Part shown: positions 43,749 through 52,724 of the stretch, piece by piece
How the letters are laid out: each line of letters starts with the position of its first letter
How positions within the stretch are numbered: the first letter of the stretch is position 1
DNA from: Aphanomyces cochlioides
Lineage: Eukaryota > Oomycota > Saprolegniomycetes > Saprolegniales > Verrucalvaceae
Direction of reading: 5' to 3'
Length of the DNA stretch: 64,000 bases
Assembly: GCA_019828595.1 (NCBI GenBank)
Contig: JAHQRK010000006.1
Span: 1,612,001 to 1,676,000 of the forward strand
Notes under the pieces: model-generated
Database searches by the model: none
What the model was told of the DNA's origin: nothing
Seen by the model: the letters and a program-made list of their open reading frames with translations, nothing else
Made by a program: the position numbers and the translations under genes

Positions 43749-44747
43749 AGACATTTAATCCAACGCCCTCTAGATCTATACACACTCCCACTGTAGACGC
43801 ATTTCGCATACAGAAAAAGGACTGAGGCCAGATAGTCCAAGTGGACTTGCATGATTTGAAGAAATCCATCGACGGCAAAGTTGACTTGCCACGCTCTGAG
43901 ATGGTCAAACTGCAGACACATTAGCCGCACTCACCCAATCTCTCTCCACATGACATAGAATTCGACCAAATATACAAAAAAGTCAAAAAATCCAAAACAA
44001 ATTCTCTGAATTTCAATATTATTTTCAGTATATTTTGGTGAATTTGTTAAAAACATTGTGAAATTTGCAAAAATTGAAGTGGATTCAAATTGGTGAGATA
44101 TGATTGACTTCTAGACCATGGTGAGACACTGCGGTATTGTGAAATCATGGCACCGAGATGGTAAAATATATAAAACGCCTCCAAGAGACGGACCAGTTGG
44201 ACTTTACCCTCAAAAGAGCTCACCCACAATCCATCTAGCATACAACTGGACAGGCTGAGGAATTCGCACGCTGCCATCAAAATCAAGTGGATGCGCTTGG
44301 AACTTTGTCATCTTGCAAGTCAAGAGGGTCATATCGAGCGCCAAGACATATAGGAACAACTATACTGTGCGTTACAATGGTCGAAAGAGCAGTAGAAAAT
44401 ATCCCACCTGATTGTCGATATGGTGAGAAAATTATGTTCCAGTCAGTATGAAATACTGTAGGTAGTGCGTGGATCATGTTGTAATGAGCGGAGCTGGTCG
44501 GAAGTCGATGGACTTTCGCGCTTGGTTTCGCGTCGACTGGAAAGCTTCCGCGCTGTTCTCTTGAGGATTTCCAGCGTCGTGGAGAGGAAGAGCACGAGGA
44601 TTTGACGCGGTGGAGATATCGAGATCGTGTTGGGTTTCTCGGTGTGAGTCACACGCTGGTGTGCAGTCTGGATTAATGGAAGAAACCCAGATGGGAGCGG
44701 CGAATCCCACAGATCGGCATTTTCAAAAGAAGACACGATAGGTGTTG
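43749..44747. other. Intergenic region, possible minus-strand exons
   Basis: On the minus strand, stretches such as FQAHPLDFDGSVRIPQPVQL (around 44210-44290) and FAVDGFLQIMQVHLDYLASV (around 43800-43890) look protein-like and could be exons of one unrecognised gene between D and E. No consistent start, phase or domain could be established. Confidence 0.3.
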
Positions 44748-46058
44748 ATGGTAGACGAAGCCGACTTCCTCCACGCGGCGCCAGAGTGTCTCCTCCCGCC
44801 CGAAGCATGGGTGAACAAGAAGGAACGCTTCCGATGTTATGTGTGTGCGCAGAAGTTTAACAACTTGTTCCGGCGACGACACCACTGCCGTCTGGTACGA
44901 CGATGCCGGCCTTGATCCATGTGGTAGCGCTTCTTGAACTTGTAGTGCGGCGAGCTCTTCTGCAAGCAGTGCATTGTTCACAAGTTCGTCTCAATCGCGG
45001 GGAGAGAGAAAGTGTCCGTCAAGGTATGTACGCCGTGTGCGTATGAAGATGTCCACAGAGCAAAACGACATTCGCCGCTCTATCGATCGTCGAGACGACT
45101 GCTCCAAATGTCGGACGAAGAGGCCGCGAGAGAACTCCTCAATTCACCCGTCACGAGCGCGGCCGACATGACTTTTGACGACACGCATGGCGATCTCGAC
45201 TTTGAGGAATCGTTCTACCAAGGGCGATTTGAATGTCCGCCGCCGCCGTTCGCGCCAGACGAAGTTGAACGTCTCACGGCCGTCAACGACCTTCAAATTC
45301 TCAACACGCCGCCTGACAAAACGTTCAACGTCATCTGCGAACTCGCCGCGACTTCTCTCCACTGCCCCATGGCTGTCATTAGCTTCATGGACCATGAGCG
45401 CCAGTGGTTCAAGGCCAAGATTGGCTGGTCCAAGAATTATTTACTCCGCCGCGTGTCGTTCTGCGCCCACGCCATCTTGACCACGGCGCCGACCGTTGTC
45501 CTGGACACCCGCGCAGATCCACGCTTTGTAAAGAATCCGTTGGTCGTGGACTACGGCGTGCGATTTTACGCGTCTGTGCCGCTTGTGACGAGTTTGAACT
45601 GGGTTGTGGGGACCCTCGCTGTCTTTGACTATCAGGCCCATCCCGCGTGCGATGTGAGTTCGTTGATTCCTCTTGCCCGCGGCATTATGAAGCAAATCGA
45701 AGAAGAACGAACAATGGAGCGAGTACAGCGTCGTCGCCAGGCTGCCTCCTTTGACGAACGAAGTCTATCTCCTCCGTCCGCGTCCTTCATGCGGCCACAT
45801 CTATCTTCTCGTGGAAATGTAGAGCCATTGCCCGAGAACGACACGATCCAGACACAAGCGCAACTCGCTGCGAATGGCAACATGGAAACAATTCTCTTCG
45901 ACCTGCTGCACAAGACAAGTGAGACACAACAGCAACTCGCGACGCAACAAGGCACAATGTTTGCAACGCTTGGACACCACTCGAAACAGATCGGCAAGCT
46001 CACAGAAGCGGTGGCGCGCATGGAGTCGAAATTGTCCTCCCCCGTCGCGAAAGCATGA
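44748..46058 (+). CDS. FYVE-GAF protein E
   Basis: Exons 44748-44894 and 44946-46058 join to 419 aa; the intron is 51 nt. The FYVE finger has EAWVNKKERFRCYVC, LFRRRHHCRL, CGELFCKQC and VCTPC; the WxxD Asp is Asn. The GAF domain has LQILNTPPDKTF, CPMAVISFMDHERQWFK, RVSFCAHAI, NPLVV and VRFYASVPL. The C-terminal motif is METILFDLLHKTSETQQQ to AVARMESKL. The linker lacks the PWPKPP box of A, B and D. The 3' flank carries a large nested inverted repeat (46171-46363). E and F share the RRRHHCRL and CGELFCKQC spelling and are the most similar pair in the finger. Confidence 0.9.
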
Positions 46059-46170
46059 TGTCTCCTCTTTGTATCATGAAAATGTTGAATGGAAGAATGA
46101 CGTGGCGTATTGACATGAGCAGTTCGTGGCGGTGTCGCATTGTACGCTGGACTTCTCGCCGTCTTCGTTG

Positions 46171-46363
46171 CACCCACACGGTGTGGGTGAGCGAGCATAC
46201 AGTGTGTGCTCGTCCTGGGATGATAGATGGTGTGGCCCACACCATCTATCATGTCGCTGGTAAGCGCGTTTGTCAAGCGGTTGTGTGCTCGTTCATGTTG
46301 CCCACACCATCTATCATCCCAGGACGAGCACACAACCGCTTGACAAACGCGCTTACCAGCGAC
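46171..46363. repeat. Nested perfect inverted repeats behind FYVE-GAF E
   Basis: Four overlapping palindromes lie within 193 bp: a 9-bp-arm hairpin (46171-46179/46181-46189); 32 bp at 46204-46235 matched exactly by its complement at 46302-46333; 15-bp arms at 46221-46235/46237-46251; and 39 bp at 46253-46291 matched exactly at 46325-46363. The 32- and 39-bp right arms share CGAGCACAC (46325-46333). The structure starts 113 bp after the stop codon of E. From 46364 to 46972 I see no other feature. Confidence 0.9.
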
Positions 46364-46972
46364 AAACGACGAGAGTGACAGAAAAGCGACAAGGAAGCGC
46401 CAGCCTTGCTCTGGTCGTTGATATCTTGCCGCTTGACTCAACGAGCACGTAGTTGTTGGAGTCAGTGTGGACATATCATCGTCTTCCCCTTCAGCGACAT
46501 ACATCTCCTGAACAGCGAGAGAACATCAACTACCTGAAAAGAACCCGCGAGTCTTGAGCAATGCTAGCAAAGCATGACGTGGAGATCCATGACGCTGCGA
46601 GTTGATAGAGATGGATACATCTCGTTTTCTCTCCGTGGGTTCTCAGGGTCATCAACACTTTCTTACTGTGGAACTGCATATTGAGGTCGGGGGGACTCAT
46701 CAACTGAGTGTGTGGATAGGAATCTTCTCAGCAATGAACGGTGAACAAGGCGGCCAACGAAACAAGTTGAGCGGGAGATGATCCATTACACATGTGACGA
46801 TGGAAAGGCAGGTCGGCGAGAGAGGATGAGATGATCAACGTTTACTAACACATGCCCCAAGCTTTTCCGTGTCCATGACAAGCTTTCCATCCAATGGGTT
46901 CATCGAGAACGAGTCGCATGTTGAGTTTCGGGGGTGATTTGGGAATTCGCCGCATTCATTCGACAACAAACC

Positions 46973-48233
46973 ATGCTGAGACTGGAATCCGCGAGCGACG
47001 AAGGCCCACGGAGTATTCGCCTCGAGGACATTTTGTCCCCCGCACGGTGGGCATGTAAGAAAGAACGCCTGACGTGCGGCGACTGTCGCCTCAAGTTTAG
47101 CAACTTGTTCCGCAGGCGGCACCACTGTCGACTGGTACGTTTCCTACTGTGTACTGATCAAGCTGACGTGGCGACGACAGTGTGGGGAACTCTTTTGCAA
47201 GCAATGTGTTCTCCTCAGGGAGCTTCAAGTTCCAGCGCAGGGCAAACAGTTTGTCAAAGTGTGCAAGACGTGCTTTCTCGATGACGCCAGGACTGCCAAC
47301 TCGTCGTCGTCCTGTGAAAGCCCCAAGCGACCGCACAGTGTCAAGTCCATGTGGGCAATCTTCTCGAACGACATCGCTGCAATCTCGACTCCAACCTTCG
47401 ACTACGAGAGACGCTCGGTGCAGAATTTGACGACCAGGACTCCACCAAGTGTCGATCGCAACAGCGAGAAAGGCCGTCTGGACGTCCTCCGCGCTTACCA
47501 TATCGACTACACAGCGCCCGACGACACACTCCAGTCCATCTGCATGAAAGCAGCACAGGCGTTGAAGTGTCCGATTGCCTACGTCGCCTTCATGGAGGAA
47601 GACACTCTGAGGATTAAGGCTTCCGTCGGGTTCAACGTTGTCTCTATCCCGCGAGACCAATCTGTCACCGCTCACGTCGTTCAGACCCGCAAGCCTTTGA
47701 TCGTGACCGACACGTTCATCGACGGACGCTTCCACGACACCGCTCTCGTGATCGACCATGCAATTCGCTTCTATGCGGGCGTTCCCATTGCCAACAAGAA
47801 CGGATGGGTCCTCGGCGCTTTGGTTGTTCTCGACTACGAGCAACATGTCGAGGAAATCGACGTCCGACAGCTCACCTCCTTGGCGAAAGCGACGATGGAC
47901 AGCCTGCGCAAGCCACGCTCGATCTCTCGTCGAAGGACAATATCCCATGACAGCTCCAAGCCGAGGGGCTCCGTGCTCCTGCTCGACGCTGACTTTGTCG
48001 TCGACACCACCGATCGCAACTCTGAAGTTGGCCAACGATTGACGTCCAGCGACCGCGGTGGTCTCTCCGAGTGGACGCTCATGGACCTCTTGACCCAGTC
48101 GACCAACACGCAACGATCTCTAGCGCAGCACAACAGTCATCTCGCGACGACGCTTGGAACGCACTCGGAGAAACTCGACCAGCTCACGCAGGCGATCTCT
48201 CGCATGGAGTCCAAGCTACGAGATGCCGCATGA
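46973..48233 (+). CDS. FYVE-GAF protein F
   Basis: Exons 46973-47134 and 47181-48233 join to 404 aa; the intron is 46 nt. The FYVE finger has ARWACKKERLTCGDC, LFRRRHHCRL, CGELFCKQC and VCKTC. The WxxD motif is lost (WACK), so PI3P specificity is uncertain. The GAF domain is the most diverged of the family: LRAYHIDYTAPDDTL, CPIAYVAFMEEDTLRIKASVG, IPRDQSVTAHVV, IRFYAGVPI, with the usual RQWFK and SFCAH boxes replaced. The C-terminal motif is LMDLLTQSTNTQRSL to AISRMESKL. It is convergent with the ERMP1-like gene (159 bp gap). Confidence 0.88.
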
Positions 48234-48392
48234 CGGGCGTCCTCTCCATCTCCATGCTCTTATTTGAATGTAACTTATTTGTCCTTGAAGCCGCGCTACT
48301 GCGTCCTTCGAACCACCGAAGAAACGATCAACATGCAATAAGTTTAGTGCCGCAGGCTACGTGTAGAGCGCGCTCGTGTCGGGAGAGGAACG

Positions 48393-50252
48393 TCACAGAC
48401 ATGGAGCAATGGCAGCAACGAGGAGCGCGCAGTAGACGCCGCAAATGACGCACATGACGTCGGGGCGAGGATCACGCTGGGCAAACCAAGTCACGAGGAG
48501 ATGCAACGACGGAGCGAAGAGCGCAGGGAGTAAGACCAAGTGGAGCGCGCGAAAGGCCGCGATGGACTGTACGACGATGGCGAGATCGACGGCAAAGTGG
48601 AATGAGATGCCCATGTAGACAGCCATGGCACCTCCGATGGCTGCCCACATGGTCCACGCGCTTGGCGATGCTTTCGGCTTGGTCGCAATGTTCCCGTCGA
48701 GGGAGATCGTCGAGTAAGAAGTTGTCGCTGTCACAAGAACGAGTGGCGTCGACTCGTCCATCAACCCGCTCGGGCTCTTGGAAACCGCCGCCAAGGCCAT
48801 CACGCCCATCGCCAAGACTGAAAATGGCAGCACGGCCACTGGGATCAAGTACAGCGCTGGAAAGTCGGCGAGGAAAGCGAGACTCAACATGGCTCCGCTC
48901 GTCGCCCCCGCCGTGACAAAGCGAGCCCAGACGTGGTTCGGTGGCGCCGCACCGACGGGAAGGCATTGATGTCGCCGCCACTTCTCGGCAGCCTTCGTGA
49001 CGCCGACAACGCTCCCAATCACAACCAGCGGCACGACCGCCCACGACAGTCCCAAGTTGTTGGTGACAGCAATTGTTAGCCAAAGCGGGACGAGCGCGAC
49101 GACGCCTCCAAGCCAAGAGTAAGCCAAGGCACGAGCGAGGAACGGCCAGTCGTGACGCATGGACGCGACGGCGTCGTAGACTTTCTTGTTGGGCTGGAAC
49201 GTCGACGCAAAGACCATGAGCACGCCTCCAGCAGCCAAGAAGGTGAAGAGGACGAGCGTCGAGCGCATATCGAGTGACAGCGCAAAGCTCCATCGGCCCA
49301 CCAAGTCAAAGAAGACAGGTTGACTGGCGTGCGCATGGAGTCGCGTCAAGAACGGCATGTCGAGGAGCGACTTGGTAAACGCCACGACGTTGCTTCCAGC
49401 CAACTGCACGCGGTCGGCCGACAATTTCTCCGACGTGTTCTGGACAAATGCGATCTCAACGCCGGGGACGTTTGCTTCCTGGAACGTGTCGTAATCGGTC
49501 GAGTCGCGGGAGAGTGCGGCAAAGCCCACGATGTTGTTCATCTCCGGCCGAGGAGCTTCGATGGCGTATTGGGATGCAAGTTGGATGTCCGTAGCTCGAG
49601 ATAGGATCGCACGGTCTCCTCCGCCGCCTCCAAGATGCACAAATGCTTGCGTCATGTAGTGGTGTGTCAAGTTTGAGCGGACCGACCACTTGGGGCTGCA
49701 CGGAGCGTCCGCTCGGCCGTTGTTGAAGACGGCGATCAGTGTATTCCGCGGTTTCGACGGCGTGGTCACGACTGCACGCAAGATGTCCAAGATAATGCCA
49801 ACGGGAGCGCCGAACAAACCTGGTTGGGAGTCGTACTGGGTGGACAAGACGACAGAGGATGCAAACATCCCTGGGACTTTGGCAACGATCTGCGCGTTGC
49901 TCGCGAGTTCAATGTTGCAAGATCCAACGGGAGACAGCGACAGATTGCCAAGATCATGACGGGGGGTTTGGAGGAACAAGCGATTGCTCCCGTTGAGCGT
50001 CTGCAGATCTTGGAGCTTGTCGTGGATATACTTGTAGATGAGTTCGTCGGCGTCCGTGCCATTGATCAACGTTGCAGACTCGATGAATTGCCCCGTGCCA
50101 AACACTTCAAGGCCCGAAATCCCGTGATGCCCCGCTGCTTGAGGAATGCTCTGTGCTGGAGGCGCTTGGGAACGCCACATGACGTTGATCCATTGGACAA
50201 AGCACGCCAGGAGAGCCATGAAGAGCCATGGAAGGTAGTAAGGCACGCGCAT
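48393..50252 (-). CDS. ERMP1-like multipass membrane protein, M28 fold without zinc ligands
   Basis: 619 aa, intronless, from ATG 50250-50252 (a TTG lies 15 nt upstream). An N-terminal signal anchor (YYLPWLFMALLACFVQW) is followed by a lumenal domain of about 300 residues collinear with M28 peptidases of the ERMP1 type: SSVVLSTQYDSQPG, APVGIILDILRAV, NTLIAVFNNGRAD, FVHLGGGGGDRAIL, FQEANVPGVEIAFV. The zinc ligands are not conserved: HxD is QYD, the DD and EE pairs are absent (NNGRAD). The C-terminal half has about eight membrane helices. It probably resides in the ER as a pseudoenzyme. GAA1 of GPI transamidase shares this architecture and is an alternative. Confidence 0.65.
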   Translation of the reverse strand: MRVPYYLPWLFMALLACFVQWINVMWRSQAPPAQSIPQAAGHHGISGLEVFGTGQFIESATLINGTDADELIYKYIHDKLQDLQTLNGSNRLFLQTPRHDLGNLSLSPVGSCNIELASNAQIVAKVPGMFASSVVLSTQYDSQPGLFGAPVGIILDILRAVVTTPSKPRNTLIAVFNNGRADAPCSPKWSVRSNLTHHYMTQAFVHLGGGGGDRAILSRATDIQLASQYAIEAPRPEMNNIVGFAALSRDSTDYDTFQEANVPGVEIAFVQNTSEKLSADRVQLAGSNVVAFTKSLLDMPFLTRLHAHASQPVFFDLVGRWSFALSLDMRSTLVLFTFLAAGGVLMVFASTFQPNKKVYDAVASMRHDWPFLARALAYSWLGGVVALVPLWLTIAVTNNLGLSWAVVPLVVIGSVVGVTKAAEKWRRHQCLPVGAAPPNHVWARFVTAGATSGAMLSLAFLADFPALYLIPVAVLPFSVLAMGVMALAAVSKSPSGLMDESTPLVLVTATTSYSTISLDGNIATKPKASPSAWTMWAAIGGAMAVYMGISFHFAVDLAIVVQSIAAFRALHLVLLPALFAPSLHLLVTWFAQRDPRPDVMCVICGVYCALLVAAIAPCL

Positions 50253-50456
50253 GACGATGGACACCAAAGATTCAACATGACGATCTTTCCTTCGCAGCCA
50301 TTTTATCTTGATTAAAGTATACTATAGTGTCTGCTCCGTTGGATTTGTACGGTAGAACGGTAGGACGGCGGCGGCGGCAGTTCTGGGCGCACAACATGAT
50401 GGACCAAGTGCAGAGGGTTAAATTAAAGCAACATTGAAAAGAGTCTAGAGGTGGTG

Positions 50457-51398
50457 TCATACGACGCAATGCATGCGTTCCTTTGTGTCTCGGAGGAGCG
50501 TCGCGGTTTGCATCGACATGGTCAAGAGTGCTTCCATCATGCCCTCGGCCGATTCACTCACATTGGAGCTCGTCGTCGAGTCGGCGGCATCGCGGAAGCT
50601 GCTGGCTGAATACATGCTGCTCGTGCTTGTCGTTGAGGCTGAGTTGCCGCGGTGTTGACGCAACCGACTCGCTGAGGGCCGCTTGTTGGGATGGTGGTGT
50701 TGAGACTCGATTGCGGTGTTTTGCATCACCATCGCGGCGGTCGATGCAATATTTTGCAAGTCCTTGATGACATCTGCAGGCGGCATGTAGCCACTGGGAT
50801 TTGCGACTTCAAGAGTTCCAATGCACGATGTGGCGAGCATGAGCGGGATTCGAATGAACGGCATCTCGTCGTGGTATGCTTCTTGGACCAGCGTCGGGTC
50901 GGCTGTGAGCGTGACGAGACCAGCTTCCACGCGGGTCATCTGTGGCGGGAGATCATCCACGTTATACGCCGTGACATAAAAGACATCACGTGTGCCAATG
51001 AGTTGAATGAGACCCATGGACGAGCCGATGACGGCGAGCGCTTGCTCGAGCAGTAAAAAGTACGTCGCGTCGGTTTGGAAGCGCGGCGCAAAGACTGACA
51101 GATCTGCGAGGGTCGGCGGTGGTTTCGCGCGGTGGTATGTGTGAAATACTGGATCAAGCGGCTTGGGCGAGCCAAAGTCGCTTGACGCGGACGAGTGTGG
51201 GTGGCCTGCGTTTGGCGGCTGATGAAACTTGGCGTCCATGAAGCACGCGAGGCACACGCGTCTTGGTTTCTTCAGTTTGACTCCCTGGACGATGTTGGCC
51301 TTTGCAGAGCACGCAGAGCAGACGAGCTTGGAGCAGTATCTGCACGTGTGGGTCCACCGGAAGGCCGTGAACGACTTGGCGCACACGGAGCAGCCCAT
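50457..51398 (-). CDS. Divergent FYVE-like/GAF-like protein G
   Basis: 313 aa from ATG 51396-51398; an upstream exon is possible, since CTCACAG precedes the start. The N-terminal finger has GCSVCAKSF, THTCRYC, LVCSAC and VCLAC with eight cysteines, but no WxxD and no RKHHCR, so it is FYVE-related without the canonical PI3P pocket. It also lacks the family intron. The middle (about residues 110-230) resembles a GAF fold (LLLEQALAVIGSSMGLIQL, MPFIRIPLMLATSCIGTLEV) without the bacterial-type signature boxes. A Ser-rich region and a short C-terminal helix (MMEALLTMSMQTATLL) echo the family's C-terminal motif. It is either an ancient relative or a domain-order convergence. Confidence 0.75.
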   Translation of the reverse strand: MGCSVCAKSFTAFRWTHTCRYCSKLVCSACSAKANIVQGVKLKKPRRVCLACFMDAKFHQPPNAGHPHSSASSDFGSPKPLDPVFHTYHRAKPPPTLADLSVFAPRFQTDATYFLLLEQALAVIGSSMGLIQLIGTRDVFYVTAYNVDDLPPQMTRVEAGLVTLTADPTLVQEAYHDEMPFIRIPLMLATSCIGTLEVANPSGYMPPADVIKDLQNIASTAAMVMQNTAIESQHHHPNKRPSASRLRQHRGNSASTTSTSSMYSASSFRDAADSTTSSNVSESAEGMMEALLTMSMQTATLLRDTKERMHCVV

Positions 51399-52724
51399 CG
51401 CGCGCACCTGTGAGAAATTAGCAAGTGACTCGAATGTGCAACACAATTTCGGTTTAATTCCAAGGCGTTTTATCAGCATTTCAAGTCAAATCCAACGACA
51501 AAATTCACATTTTTAGCCTATTTTTATACTTGATTTTTGTATATGTTGTAAATCCCATCCCAAGCGTATACAAATTGTAGTATAAAAATGTTTATATTTT
51601 GTGTATTTGAATTCTAATTTGGCTGCAACCAAACAAGAAAAATCCATTTTGAGAGTTGGCATCGCAGTCACATGCGCCGCGCAGTCGCGACATTCGTCGA
51701 TCGTGGAGAGGCTGGAAGAGCAAAGGCGATGGCTGTCGATGGAAGAAAAAGACGGAGGATTGGGTATGGCAAGGCGTTGGTGAATAGATGGAATCGTAGC
51801 CTGGCCTTTGCATCACACGCGTCTGAACGAGTTCGACGTCTATGTTGCTTCCCGATTACACTGTACCACACGTGATGTCTCGCAAGTGGAAGCATGTTAC
51901 AAGCGCCACATGCTTCAACATGATGGTTGCACACTCGGCTCAGCGCTCATCGACGTGTTTTCTCAATGGCTGCACGCAACTTGTCAACAGACTCGGATGA
52001 CTTGTAGACGGTTCGATTACAGTATCGAGGAGAAGCGTGGCTATGAAGAGTTGAATGAGTTTCATGCATCTATCCTCATCACCTCTCTCTCAGGGACGCT
52101 TGGGGTTTGTATCGACGACGTCTTGGAAAGCCATGGCATGTTACGTTCATTGTTGGCCGTGTTGACATCTCTACTTGGCAATTACGATCTCTCAAGCCTC
52201 TACACCACATTGCAGGTCGCGTTCGACTTGTCCAGCATTGCGCATTGTCGTCGCTCGCCCCATCGAGAATGCCAGATGCGCAGTCTGCCGATTGTGTGCT
52301 GCGACGAAGTGCTGGCCCCATCGAGAAGGCCAGATGCGCAGTCTGTCGATTGTGTGCAGCGACGAAGTCAAGATGGGTTGGGCATCTTCTCCGTGAATTT
52401 CACATTCCTCGCTTCGTCTTTGCACCATGTGGCTGCCTCCGTGAGCTGAGCTTCCTCCTGGAGCGCCGTAAGTGGCTGCACCTGACTCTTCAAGCCACAT
52501 GGACAGCTTTGGCTTGGCCAAGACTGTCACCTGTTTGTAGTAGCAGCGTGATATGTATCCAACACGCATCCACAAGACTCATGAGCTGCGAAGGAGCATA
52601 CGCTGGAGGACATGCTGATGCGAGAGAAAGTAATGCTTGCGACTTGATGTCATCAGGAGGCGACAAACTGTAGCGACGCTGTGTTGGTTAGGAAGAAACA
52701 TGACATTAACATGAAGAGGGAGGA
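51399..52724. other. Intergenic region, no gene recognised
   Basis: Several long open frames exist on the plus strand (51808-52449, 52107-52673) but show no domain, and part of their length comes from a 58-bp duplication. From 51480 to 51610 it is AT-rich. I do not call a gene. Confidence 0.35.
52258..52373. repeat. 58-bp tandem duplication
   Basis: Two copies of about 58 bp starting CCCCATCGAGAA lie at 52258-52315 and 52316-52373 with only a few differences, including CAGTCTGxCGATTGTGTGC. It is downstream of VPS34. Confidence 0.75.

Noticed and set aside
45632..46504. Long minus-strand open frame of 290 codons over FYVE-GAF E
   Set aside because: It is antisense to a well-supported exon and runs through the nested inverted repeats; no domain is visible.
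47097..48113. Minus-strand open frame of 338 codons
   Set aside because: Antisense shadow of FYVE-GAF F; its length follows from codon bias of the real gene.
48472..49293. Second long minus-strand frame inside the ERMP1-like gene
   Set aside because: Low-complexity Arg/His/Ser composition and no conserved motif; the overlapping frame has membrane helices and M28 homology.
51808..52673. Possible genes on the plus strand after gene G
   Set aside because: Frames depend on a 58-bp duplication, have no domain and no clear splice structure.
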